Assembly (NCBI RefSeq): GCF_019112545.1
Contig: NW_025064929.1
Span: 122,826 to 185,254 of the forward strand
Reading direction: 5' to 3'
DNA length: 62,429 bases
Source: Guyanagaster necrorhizus
Taxonomy: Eukaryota > Basidiomycota > Agaricomycetes > Agaricales > Physalacriaceae
The stretch's first letter is position 1. Each line of letters starts with the position of its first letter. Position numbers and translations under genes: made by a program. The notes beneath the pieces were generated by a model that was given only the letters and a program-made list of their open reading frames with translations, was not told where the DNA came from and ran no database searches. Positions 44,544-55,439 of this stretch are shown here, in pieces.

Positions 44544-47500
44544 TCAAAAATAGAATGATTGAGTGACTTTGGATAAGAGTCCTAGTTTACCTGAGTATTG
44601 ATGGTGGAATTCTTCAATAAATTCATCAGCAGAGAACTCGGAGGCCAGTAACCAAGCAAACTCTTTGTTGGTACCTTCATAGCCTAGCCACTGGATTTTG
44701 TACAGCAGTGGGCAGTGAAACCAGTGGTCTAGTTTAGAGTCGAGGATTTGGGCTATTTCGAAATGTTCTTCCCTGTCGACTTCAACTGGAGGTGGTGGTG
44801 GTTGGATTCAGTTAGAAATGGTGTTTTCTTCTATGGGTTCCAATTGTGACACATGGAAGACAGGGTGAATGGACCAGAGATCTGGTGGAAGTCTCAGGGT
44901 AAAGGAGTGGGTACCAGGTTGGGCTATGATTTCAAAAGGACCAAGGTATTTCTCTGAGAATTTTCTGGTCGGGCGGGTGGTTTTGATATATTTGGAGCTG
45001 AGGTAGACCATGTCCCCCACTGTGAACAGGGGTGCTGAGATCCGATGCTTGTCTGCTTAGATCTTGTAGTGAGACTGAGCTTTGGAAATTTTATTCTTTA
45101 GTAATTGATGGAGTTCATCCAGATCGACTGTGAAGTCTCGGGCCTGGTCAGAGATGATGTTCCTTTTAGGGTGAATGATGATGTTGGGGTGGTAACTCTT
45201 GTTAGTGAAAAATAGGAAAATTCCAGTGGATGCATTAGGGGCATTGTTGTAGGCAAATTCAGCAATGGATAGGAGGGTGTCCCAGTTGTTCTGCTGGTAG
45301 GAGCAGTAGATGCAGATGTATTGTTCCAGAGTTTGGTTTGCTCATTCAGTTTGGCCATTGGCCTCTGGATGATAATTAGAGGTAAGGTGGAGTTCTATAT
45401 CAAGGACTATAGCTAAGATGCGAGTAAATTGGGAGACAAATTTGGAGCTGTGGTTGGATGTGATGTGACTGGGTACCCCATATTTGGAGAATACATGGAT
45501 AAGAAAAAGTTGGATGAGCTCTATAGAGTTGATAGTGTCATGAGTGGGAATGAAGGTGGCTTGCTTGCTAGCTTGGTCTATGACTACTAAGATAGCAGTG
45601 AATCTGTTGGAGTCTGGTAGTTATTTAATGAAGTCTATGGAAATAGAATCCCATGGCCATTCAGGAACTGGCAGAGGTTTGAGTAATCCATAGAGGCAGT
45701 GTCTGGGTGCCTTATTGTGCCTACAGACTGTGCAGGACTTAATATAGTGTCAGATATATTCACACATCTTTGGCCAGGTGTAGTTCCACTGGACTAGTTC
45801 TAATGTCTGGTTTTAACCAAAGTGATCTGCCAAGATGTGGTCATGATTGTTCTGTAGTATATGGAGATGGAGATCATCAGAGTCCAGGACATAGATGTGG
45901 CCTTTGAAGTGAAAGATGTTGGATTCATCAATGGACTATTGAGAGGGAGAGGATTCAGAAGTGGCCTTAGTCTGGCAGAGGCTGTTAGAGGATGTAGCAT
46001 CAGAGGATTGTGCTTGTCTGATATCAGTGTGGAGTTTGTTGATATCCATGATGGCACTAGCCCATAGGGTGGGGCCTTCAAGATAGGTTGCTTGGAGTGA
46101 TGCAGAGAGTTGTTCTTGGGTGAACATGGGTTGGAAATTGTGAAGGTTGATTTGGGCATATTCACTATCCCTCTCTTTAGGGTAGACATCCCATCATCTA
46201 GTGAGTGCATCCAGTTTCCCACCAAGTTTTCCAGAGTGGAACTGGATTACTAGGTTGAACTGGGATAGGTATTCAGACCAGCAGACCTCTTGGTGGATTA
46301 GAATCTTGGTGGTGGCAAAGTATTCAAGGTTTTTGTGATCTGTTACGACATTGATGGAGTCTGTAGAGCCTTCAAGATAGTGCTGCCAATGTTTAAAGGC
46401 TTCAAAAATAGCTAGAAGCTCTTTATCATAGGTGTCATAGTTGAGTTTGGCATTGTGGAGGCTTCAGGAGTGGAAAGCAATAGGGTGAATTTTGCCATCT
46501 TCAAGATAGATAGAGAGGATAGCCGCAATTGCATAGTTGGAGGCATCGGTTTCCACCACTATCTTTTGATCAGAGACCCAATGGGTAAGGATGAGCATGT
46601 GTGTAAAGGCCTGTTTCAACTCATTGAAGGCAGCCAAGTATTTGTCATCAAATTTCCATGGAGTTCCCTTGCAGGTGAGTCATATAAGGGGAAGAATGAT
46701 ATTACTATATTCATGTATGAAGTGACGGTAGAAGTTAGCAAAGCCGAGGAAGGATTGGATGTCCTTGACTTTTTATGGCACTGGCCAGTCAACAATGGCC
46801 TTGACTTTTTCTTCAGACATGCAAAGTCCTTCAGGTGATAGGATGTAGTCTAGATATTCCATGGAATTCCAGTTGAATTTGCATTTGGAACCTTTGCAAT
46901 AGAGTCCATTAGCTCTAAGTCTGCATAGGACCTCATGAACATGTTTCTGGTGATCTTCTGGGTTGTCAGAATATATGAGAATGTCATCGAGGTAGACTAC
47001 TACTGATATATTGAGCATGTCAGAGAATATATTGTTCACAAATTGTTGGAATGCTGCCAGAATATTTGTGAGGCCAAAAGGCATGACATGCCATTGGAAG
47101 GAACCATAATGGGTCTGGAAGGCTGTTTTCCATTTGTCCCCTTTGGTGATGTGAACAAGATAGTAGGCATATCACAGGTTGAGCTTTGTGTAGATGCATG
47201 CAGAGCAGGTGGAGTCAAGGAGGTCAGAAATGAGAGGAAGAGGATAGTGATCCTTCTTGGAGATTTTGTTTAGGCCATGGTAGTCGATGCAAAGTCAGAG
47301 TTCACCAGTCTTCTTTTTGACAAATAGGACCAGAGCCTCATGTGGAGAGCAGGATGGAGTAATGAACCCATTGCACAGATTATCATCAATAAACTCTCAT
47401 AGGGCCTTGAGTTCAGATTCTGAGAGAGAATAAATGTGTCCAAGCAGTGGAGATGTTCCTTCCTCAAGGTTGATTTTGAGGTCATACAGCCTGTGTTCAG

Positions 47501-48416
47501 GTAGTTTTTCAGAGAGGGTATCGCTGAAGATATCTGCAAAATCATGGTACTCTACTGGCACTGATGAAAGATCTGCTGATTTCATGGATGTGGCTTTGGC
47601 TCCAATATTAGGCAAGGAAGGCTGCAGTGTAAACTGCTGAGCACCTTCTTCTGCACTGGCTTGGACAAATGTGGCAGCAGATATGATGGAGATCTTTGGA
47701 TGTGCTTTCATAGTAAAAGACTCTGAGGGAGGATAGGAGTAGATGGGTTTGTATGGGAACAGAGTCTGCCAGTTACCCGGAGTTGATTTGGAATGAGGTG
47801 AAGCTCCAGGAGTTGGACTGATGGAGTCTGATGGGCACGGAAGTCCCTGATTTAAGCTGGAAGGCTCAGAGAAGGATGGACTGTTGTCCTGTGGGCATGG
47901 AAGTCTCTGGGGTGTGGTGGAGGCTGCAGAATTAGTTGGAGTGAGATCCTGGTAGCTTAAGCAGAAAATGATACTGTTCTCAGCCCAGTCAATCAGTGGA
48001 TTGTAGCAGGAGAGCCAGTTGTATTCTAGGACAAGATTGCAAGACAAATCCAGAGGAGTGACATAGAAGTCAATGGGGAAAGTGTCTCCAGATGAAAAAC
48101 AGATGGGGATGGTTGTGATTTGAGATATATGGCTCCTGATGGAGCCATCAAATAATCGAAGTTGCACACTAGGGATGGTTTTAATGGGGATTTCATTGGC
48201 AGCTACATACTTAGTGTCAACAAAGTAGTAGCTAGAGCCAGAATCAATAAGGGCAAGAAAACACAGAATGATATCAGTTGCAGAACTATCAGGTTCTGTA
48301 GTAGTCGGTAATTCTGCTGAGAGAGGAATGTGGAAGGAGTGATTAGAAAGAGATGTTGCATTGAGAGTGATGACCTCTGGTGTGTGAATACAGTCAATGC
48401 AATCCTGAACTTGCAT
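44544..48416 (-). pseudogene. Element I pol: protease, RT, RNase H, integrase, chromodomain
   Basis: Protease ALIDSGSSYYFVDTKYVA (D-S-G, about 48220-48250) lies in a long open frame (48416-47397). Reverse transcriptase has MPFGLTN and [16 protein letters not shown] (about 46984). RNase H has VVETDASNYAIAAILSIY and YDKELLAIFEAFKHWQHYLE. Integrase has the CRHNKAP end of the zinc domain. Its core is damaged: the expected S-D-R-G is SNHSS, losing the second catalytic Asp, while HPEANGQTE keeps the Glu. The chromodomain is LLYKIQWLGYEGTNKEFAWL near 44600-44770. Several TAG/TGA stops replace Gln, Trp and Arg. Confidence 0.85.
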
Positions 48417-48424
48417 GGAGGGAA

Positions 48425-49867
48425 CAGAGTTGCTTCCTAGTTTTCTGACTCCATCAGGGCCAGTTCCATGGGAGCAGTGTCAACTTCTGCTGCATGACCC
48501 TTGATGGAGGCTGCTGCCTTCCGCTTGTTGCAGTCCTCAGTTTTGTGTTTGGCTCCACAGAACATGCAAAGGTTGTTCTAGTGCTGGCGGACTTTTTCTT
48601 TCTGAATAAGATGGCCATCTTTGCCTAGCTTGTCAGCATAGGGCTTAGGGGTGGTAGATTTCGGTGTGGAGCTAGAGTCCGAGGAAGAAGTGTTAGACCC
48701 CTTGGATTTGGGGTTGGGAGATTTATTGTCTCAGTTTTCACAGGCAATTTTGGTCTTCCAGATCCAGTACCAAGCATCAAGTTCTTGGACAAGGAAGTGC
48801 ATATCATAAAGGTTGTTTGGCTTCTCATGGTGTGCCATGTCATCTTTGATATGGGTGCAGAGGCCATGATAAAAGATGTGGCAGAGAGAGTTGTCTCTGT
48901 ACCCAATTTATGAAGCATACTGGTTGAATTGAACCATATACTTCATGATCTGATCTCCATTATGCATCTGAAGGTGTTTTAATGCATCTTCAGCACCTCT
49001 GATAGCATCAAAGGGGCCGAAGTTGCTATGAAGCTCATCTAGGAAAGCTGCATAGGAGAATTGCCAGGCTGGTGGATTCTGCAGATTGGGGTTAAGAATG
49101 TCTGGTTCGAACCAGTTAAGCATGGTGCTGGCCAGAAATGAAATGGCATAGTTAACCTTGTTAGCATCTGTTGCAAATGTGGTAGGTCTGTCATTGAAGT
49201 TCAACTGAAGGGAGATGATGAAAGCCTTCAGTTTGTGAGGGTCAGAGCCATTAAATGATTCTGGTTCCTTGACCTTAGTGTGGATAGTGGCTGGTTTAGG
49301 GTTGTTAAGGGAAGCAGAGACTCCTCATAACAGGTTCATGAATTCTAGGAACATGTCCTGCTGGTTTGGATTATTACTTCCTGTGGAGCTATTGGAGCTG
49401 CCTGGGCCATTGGGACCACTTGGACCTCCTGGTCCACCTGGAAAAGGGTTTGGTGGATTGCCACCTGGTTTCTATCAGATGAGAGTATGAGTAAGGGTGT
49501 CTTCATCTCTGCCTCCTGAGTCTAGGCTGTCTGGATCCTCATGCATGTTGCCCAGGAATAAGGGGTCTATTGGGGGGTTGGTTTGAGCACTATACATTAG
49601 GCTGGTCTATCAGGCCCCATTAGTTGGAATGCTGGTGGCATCGAAAGGGTTAGGGGAATCATCATAATTAGGTTGGCAGACAGTGAAGCTAGAGTGATTG
49701 TAGGTTTCCCTATGGGAAGGTTGTTCTCCACTGGAGGCTGATCCGAAAAGGCCTGATTGTTCTTTTGAGGCAGAGGCCAGAATGTTTTCCATGAAAAACA
49801 TGTTTGGATGGGTGGGCTGAGTTTGTTCAGGATCAGTTTCTGTGGGTTTGGTAAATGTGGTAGACAT
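48425..49867 (-). pseudogene. Element I gag
   Basis: Starts MSTTFTKPTETDPEQTQPTH at 49867, shortly after the 5' LTR. The capsid region has FNDRPTTFATDANKVNYAIS, FLASTMLNWFEP and HNGDQIMKYMVQFNQYAS. The zinc knuckle is CMFCGAKHKTEDC near 48560, with spacing C-x2-C-x3-H-x4-C, one residue shorter than the usual C-x2-C-x4-H-x4-C. Stops (for example before the MLHKLG segment and in RQH-stop-NN ahead of the knuckle) interrupt it. Confidence 0.8.
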
Positions 49868-49906
49868 GATAAAATTTTCGACTCAAGGGTTTGAGTTTGA
49901 ATATAC

Positions 49907-50400
49907 TGTTAGGAATGTGCCAATCGAGTGGGCTTGAGTGCACATGCAGAGTCCAGTGGAGTGCATGGGCGTCAACAAAGCTATTGGCAACATCACTCTT
50001 GAGTCAGAGCCCAAGGATCTGGATGGACAGAATGGAGTTCCATTAGAGAAGCAAACTGGAATATCCTTTGGAGCAAAATCCGATGGATGAGATAGGAAGG
50101 AGTTGAAGTGCAAAGTGTAGATGGCTTATCCAAGTTGATATTTGAACTGAGTAGTTACAGTGATATACATGGCTTTATATACTAATGGTAGCTAATTCCA
50201 AGTCAGGTTCCATTGAGTTCCAGTATCAACATTTGCTACCAAGTTCAGGGTCTAGATATTACAATGTGAAATACAAATGTGAAATGATAATGATGAAGTG
50301 AAATTAGTAGGTAATGAGAAGTGGCCAGAGTCCAGTGGTTAGTGTGATTGAATTTGTGGTTGGTTGAGGTGACATGGAGGCTGGCAGCATGCATGTAACA
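49907..50400 (-). mobile_element. 5' LTR of element I
   Basis: 494 bp with plus-strand ends TGTTAGGAATG and GCATGTAACA. The sequence internal to it (minus strand GTATATTCAAACTCAAACCC) is where the primer-binding site should be. It does not begin with TGG, so a standard tRNA 3' end primer is not obvious. Confidence 0.9.
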
Positions 50401-50405
50401 CAATG
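50401..50405 (+). repeat. Target-site duplication of element I, right
   Basis: CAATG, the presumed unmutated copy; see the left copy at 42410. Confidence 0.75.
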
Positions 50406-52690
50406 CCAAGGTGACCAGCAGTTGCATGATCATAGCAGGTGGCAATGATCTTGCCATGTAGTCCTTGGTCTCGAGGAATATAGATTCGCCCATCATAGCA
50501 AATTAGTCCCCCTTCTTTTGTCATTCCCTGCTTGTGGTTGAGAGATGGAGTCACTTGCTGGTCTTATTTGCAGTTGTCACAAGTCATGCTCTTGATGTGT
50601 TCATGGATTTCTTCCTCTATAGGCATTATCATGGCCCTGAAATGTTCAGGCTGTAGTAATGTTACCTCCTTATTATCAGCTTTCCTCTGATTGTGATCTG
50701 CCTATTGGCTGAGGAGGTTGGCCTTCTTGTTTGCTGTATCTGCTTTGTGATAAAGTGTGTACTGGTATTGACTGAGTTCAGTGACTTATCTGGCTTGTCA
50801 ATGGTTTAATTTTTAGGGTTGTCAGAAGTATCGAAGGTTTTGATGATCAGTCCAGATCTCAAAGATCTCTGTCACTCTGATTAGATAATGCTGCCATTCT
50901 TCTAAGGTGAGCATGATGGCAAGGAGTTCTTTGTCATAAATCTCATAGTTTCACTTGGTGACTGTGAGTGCCTTGGATAAGAATGCAACAGAGCACCACC
51001 TTTCATCTTGTTCTTGGGATAGGATGGCTCTAATTGCTCTCTCACTTGAGTCAGCTTTGACTCAGAACCTCTCTTCCTATGTTGGGATGGCAAGAACTAT
51101 GTCCTCAGCAAGCCATCACTTGAGGTCATCAAAGGCTGCCTGCTGTGAGAGGCACCATGCCCAGAGAGTGTTGTCAGTCAGCTGTGTCATTAGTTGAACA
51201 ATCTTGCTGTAATCTCAGATAAATTATTAGTAGAAGTTTGTGAATCTGAGGAAGGACTGCAGCTCCTTCTTCTTGACTGGCTTAGGCCACTCTGTCACTC
51301 CTATCATCTTGATGGGATCCATCTAAATACTTTCTTCACTAATAATGACCCTGAGATACTTGGTTTTCAGCACCTTGAATTCACATTTCTCTGCTTTGAG
51401 GAATAACTTGTGCTTCCTCATGAGAGCTAGTACTTGTTGCACTAGTTTTCTGTGTTCCTCCTTTGTCCTGGACATAATTAGGATATCATCAAGATAGATG
51501 GTGACTTTTTCCATGGAGATGAGGTCTTTGAAAATGTTGTTCATCATCCACTGGAAGGTTGTGGGAGAATTAGTGAGCCTGAAGAACATGACCATAGGCT
51601 TGAATAGTCTCTGATTCATCCTGAATGCCACTTTCCACTTGTCTCCCTCCTTAATATGGATATTGTTGTAGTCCCACTGGACATCAAGTTTAGTGTAGTA
51701 TCTGGCATCTTGGAGTTTGTCCATCAGTTCTGAAATCAGCAGAAGAGGGTAATGGTTTTTGATCATCATCTTGTTGAGCTTTCAGTAATCTTAGACTGGT
51801 CAAAGCTTCTCATCCTTCTTTTTGACAAAGAAGAATGGTGATGCCATGGGAGACTTTAATGGTCAAATTCATCTACTGGATAAGTTCTCATCCAGAAACT
51901 TGTCAAGCTCCTCTCCTGTTGTTCATTGTTGCTAAGAGAGTAGGTTTTGCAATCCAAGTTGGCATTGGCATTTGAGATCAGCTCAATTGCATGATCCCAT
52001 GGCTTCAGCTCCAGTAGCTCATCAAAGCTTTCCTTTTTGAACAAATCCTTGAAGTTGCATGCCTATTCAGACACCATCTCCTCAAAGGTCTTTTCCTCCT
52101 TTTGTTCATTGGCCTTGGCAGCTAGATTGTTGGTGTGGTGGGTAGCATAGATGTGTAGTTTGTGCTGAAGGTTGATGGCTAGGATAGTCTCTCTATTTTC
52201 CATCTCCTCATCCCACTGATCCTCTGGGTCTTCATTAGGTAATTCGAATGGAATTTTCTGACACTGGCATCTTGCAAATGTGATCCATCTGGTCTTCCAG
52301 TTGATCAGCAGGTTATGATGGATTAGCCAGTCATGACCAAGGAAAATTTCCTTGATCCCAAGATCTGTGACAGCTAAGTCAATTCTTTCAGAATGATCGC
52401 CGATAGTGAGCCTAAGCTTGACAAACTCAGTGATTGAGCCTGCCTGGTTCTTTGTTCCATTGGCATTGTAGACCAGTATTGGGGCTGCAGTAGCTCAGGT
52501 CAGAAGTTGGTGCTTGTCAATGAAAGCATGATTGATTGAGCTTCCAGTGCAATCACTATCAATTAATGCAGTTACTGCATAGGTTTCTTAGGACATAAGA
52601 GTCTCAATCTGGACTTTAGTGAGTAGGTCACACCCAGGCATTTTGGACTGTCAGATGAATTTTCATGGTCCATAGAGCTCATCTAGCTAT
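50406..52690 (-). pseudogene. O1 pol 5' half: protease, RT, RNase H, integrase start
   Basis: The protease site reads LIDSDCTGSS where element C has LIDSGCTGSS, so the active-site Gly is Asp. Reverse transcriptase has YLDDILIMSRTKEEHR (about 51485). Comparison with C shows changes G to D, E to K, A to V and G to R (QWDYNN for QWGYNN, MVMFFRLTNSP for MVMFFGLTNSP), all C:G to T:A. The integrase zinc region starts RIYIPRDQGLHGKIIATCYD, then HATAGHLGI, and is cut by element I. Confidence 0.85.
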
Positions 52691-52699
52691 TCTAGGGCT

Positions 52700-54896
52700 C
52701 AGCACCATTCAGCCTTCTTCATCCCTTCCACCATCTCATCAACTATTTCTTTGGCTTGAGTTTGATGGACCCAGTTTTTGAGCATAGCTTTTGCTGCAGC
52801 TTCATCCTTGGCATCCTTGATGGCTCTCCAGGTCCACTCAGTGTTGAATGGCTTGAGCCAGGTGGTGGAGCCCTCTGCCTCTGTTTGGCCCAAAGGTGTT
52901 TGAGTTTTATTTGGTGATTCTTTGATGTGCATAGTGGATAACTGGAGTATATTTGAATGCATAGATAGAGCAGGTATAAGAGTAACTATAGAAACTTTAT
53001 TAGTCCAACTAGCAGCTACTGATTGCATACCATGAAAGTTCTTGGCTGATCCAGAGGGATTGCTCACTGGTCAGCCCTGTCTTTTACTTCTTCCACCTTT
53101 GTTTCTTTGCCAAGCTCTTCTTCTTTTTGAAGATTGGCAATCTGCACTCTAATCTCTTTGCACATTATCTTCTTCTTCAGGCAGTCTTTTGCTATGTGGC
53201 CCTTCTGGCCACAGTTGAAATATTTACCTTCCTTCTTCATCCAGTCTATATCCATCAGCTTTCCAGACCCTATATAGGTGGTTCCAGTTCCTGTCTTCTG
53301 GATTCTGTAGGCAGGAGCCATCAAGGGTCATGATGATTTTCCAGCAGTTGTCTCTGACTTGTTTGGGGTTGGCAGGGTCAGCTTCTTGGTGTAGTCTTGA
53401 AGGGTCAATGATTCCACTTTCTGCCTTTGTCGCTCCTTGTACATCTTGATAATCCTTTTCTTCCATTCATTGTATCCTACCAGCATCAGTGCTTTAACAC
53501 TGATAGCTGAGATCATCATGATATATAAGAAGAGGACTCCTCTCTTGAGGGCTTTGACCATTCGCTCCTCATTTTCTACATCATCCCGAATTCTAGTGAG
53601 TTTAGCAAGTCATTCCAGCTTATCAAAATAGTTCATGGCCACCTTGTCACCTATCTTATATTCCTTGATCTTCTGTTTGTGCACTTCTTGTACTGCTAGA
53701 TTGATGAATTTGTCATATAGCATCTGTTTGAATACTGGCCACAAGGGGTATTGATAGTACTCTCAAGTTGACAATCAGAAGTTTAGAGAGATCAGGATCT
53801 ACTAAGTCTTTGCCTTTTCTTCAAGATAAGAGGTGGCAAAGATGATTTTGTTCATATCGGTGCTAAGATACTGGATGTAAACTTTGAAGTACTATTTACA
53901 ATCAATCAGGAATCAGTCGATATCATCTGATGCACCCTTGAAAGGGTGGAGTTTTGAAGCAAGTCAGGCTAGCATTATAGAATGGCTGCATTGTTAGGCA
54001 GGACATCTATCGAGTTGGGCCACTCTGAAAATGGAGGCTGGTTCCACTCATGTGGGGGCCCAGAGAAGGAATGGAGGGAGTTGTCATCTGCAACTGGGCT
54101 CCTCTGGGATGCTGCTTTCTTTTGGACAATAACACTATTTCAGATAGTGAATCCTAGTCAAATGGTTTCAGGGTCATCCTGTACCAGCTTCTTCTCCTTC
54201 TCACTCCCTGTTGCTTCATCTGGCAGGGGCTGAGCCCCTAAGATTTGGCTTCCTTTGCTAGTCCAGAGATTTTGGTATGAGGCTGGAGCTTTTTCTGGCC
54301 AGAGTTGGGCTCAAGTTAGCTGGATTTCCATAGAAGAGATGGAAGGAGCAGAGTATGAAAAGTTGCTGTGGACTGATGGGGCCATGTATACAGCTTGTTT
54401 TGGGGTGACAGAGAGTGTCTGTGGCATTGGTTGGACCTGGGTCAGAGCCTTATATGCTGGTGGCAGGCTGACCTGATCCTCGGAGTGTCTCTTGTTATAT
54501 TGTCACACAGTGTACTTGGTGGCTGTATGTCTCAATACTTCTGTTCTTTGGTTAGGTTCTGAATGAATACATATTTGTCTCATGGGCAACAATAACCAGT
54601 TATTATTACTCCACAGGAACATTACCCCTGGTTCATATAACTCCTGGTACTCCTGTACCCTCAACTTCTGTATCTCTTCTCTCAGTATTTCTTTATCTGT
54701 TGTTTTCACAAACTGGTAAGCAAGCTCCTCTCCTGCTTGGAGTAGGTTGCTGCTCTCAGTTTCCTCAGTTTCCTTGAGCTTATTGTCCACCTCATCCTTG
54801 GGGAGGAAAATAGTGGGTGAGTTGTAAGAACTCTCCACATCCCCTTGCAGTTGGGCCATCATCCCACTGCTTTGGCTGAGTACTAGTGTTAAGCCC
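52700..54896 (-). pseudogene. O1 gag region
   Basis: Broken frames resembling element C gag. The zinc knuckle reads YFNCGQKGHIAKDC (about 53195-53235), with the first Cys replaced by Tyr where C has CFNCGQPDHMAWNC. The knuckle is followed by MCKEIRVQIANLQKEEELGK, parallel to EDIRVQIAELTKEAQELRK of C. The N-terminal part (PKDEVDNKLKETEETESS, then EILREEIQKLRVQEYQELYE) is helical. Cut by element C at 54897. Confidence 0.75.
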
Positions 54897-55402
54897 AAAC
54901 TCCACATGACTATTAACATGTGATAAACAGTTCGGTACCTCACACTTCAGGTATGTCCAACTGAGTTCACTGATGTGCTAACAGAGGTGTGTGATCAAGG
55001 CATTGCAAGTTGCTTGAGATAGGATGGTAGAGAATAAACTTTAGCTTGAAGCTGGGGTATTACAGCAAGAGCTACGCTACTTAAATACTGTTCTGTTATC
55101 ATGCTATAAATAAATGTTCACAAAAGATATTGTCTGCTGTAGAGCTGTTACCCTTGCTGTTGCCAGGCTCTCCACAAAAGACTATTGTCCTGCTGTGTGC
55201 TGTTACTGCTGCGCTGCAGTTGGAGGACAAAAAGGTCATTGTCTCTCTCTTCACAGCACACAGCAGCATGATAAGATGAGGACCGACTGGGTTGCTGAGC
55301 TAAGCATTTCCATGGTCCTAAGTGCTGGCCTAAGTGCTCTGACTAAGCAAGATAGGGGTTATCTCCAAGGAAAAAAAAAAGAAAATAGGAAAAATCATAA
55401 CA
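54897..55402 (-). mobile_element. 3' LTR of element C
   Basis: 506 bp with plus-strand ends TGTTAAGCCC and ATCATAACA. Over the 203 bp that can be compared with the other LTR there are 11 differences, all transitions. A purine tract (minus strand AAGGAGAGGGTAA) follows at 55403-55421. Confidence 0.85.
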
Positions 55403-55439
55403 TTACCCTCTCCTTAAGACCATTGTTCCGATGGTTAAG

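Larger units (their letters stand above)
42415..50400 (-). mobile_element. Ty3/gypsy chromovirus I (complete but decayed)
   Basis: 7986 bp with two 494-bp LTRs, gag, protease, reverse transcriptase, RNase H, integrase and chromodomain on the minus strand. A reading frame on the plus strand lies between the chromodomain and the 3' LTR. It is inserted in the integrase gene of O1 with a 5-bp target duplication. Stops and frameshifts make it inactive. Confidence 0.9.
40687..54896 (-). mobile_element. Outer Ty3/gypsy chromovirus O1, interrupted
   Basis: A decayed minus-strand retrotransposon. Its gag and first pol half lie at 54896-50401 and its integrase half and 3' LTR at 42409-40687. The two halves join exactly within the integrase when element I and one copy of its target duplication are removed (HLGI followed by AKTKELVLQEY, compare HPRIAKTKELVLREY in element C). 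Its 5' end is cut by element C at 54897. It carries almost no CpG, many stops and inactivating changes. Confidence 0.8.

Noticed and set aside
54897..55402. LTR read as the shared 5' LTR of O1
   Set aside because: It is far closer to the LTR at 62227 than to the O1 LTR at 40687, so it belongs to element C.
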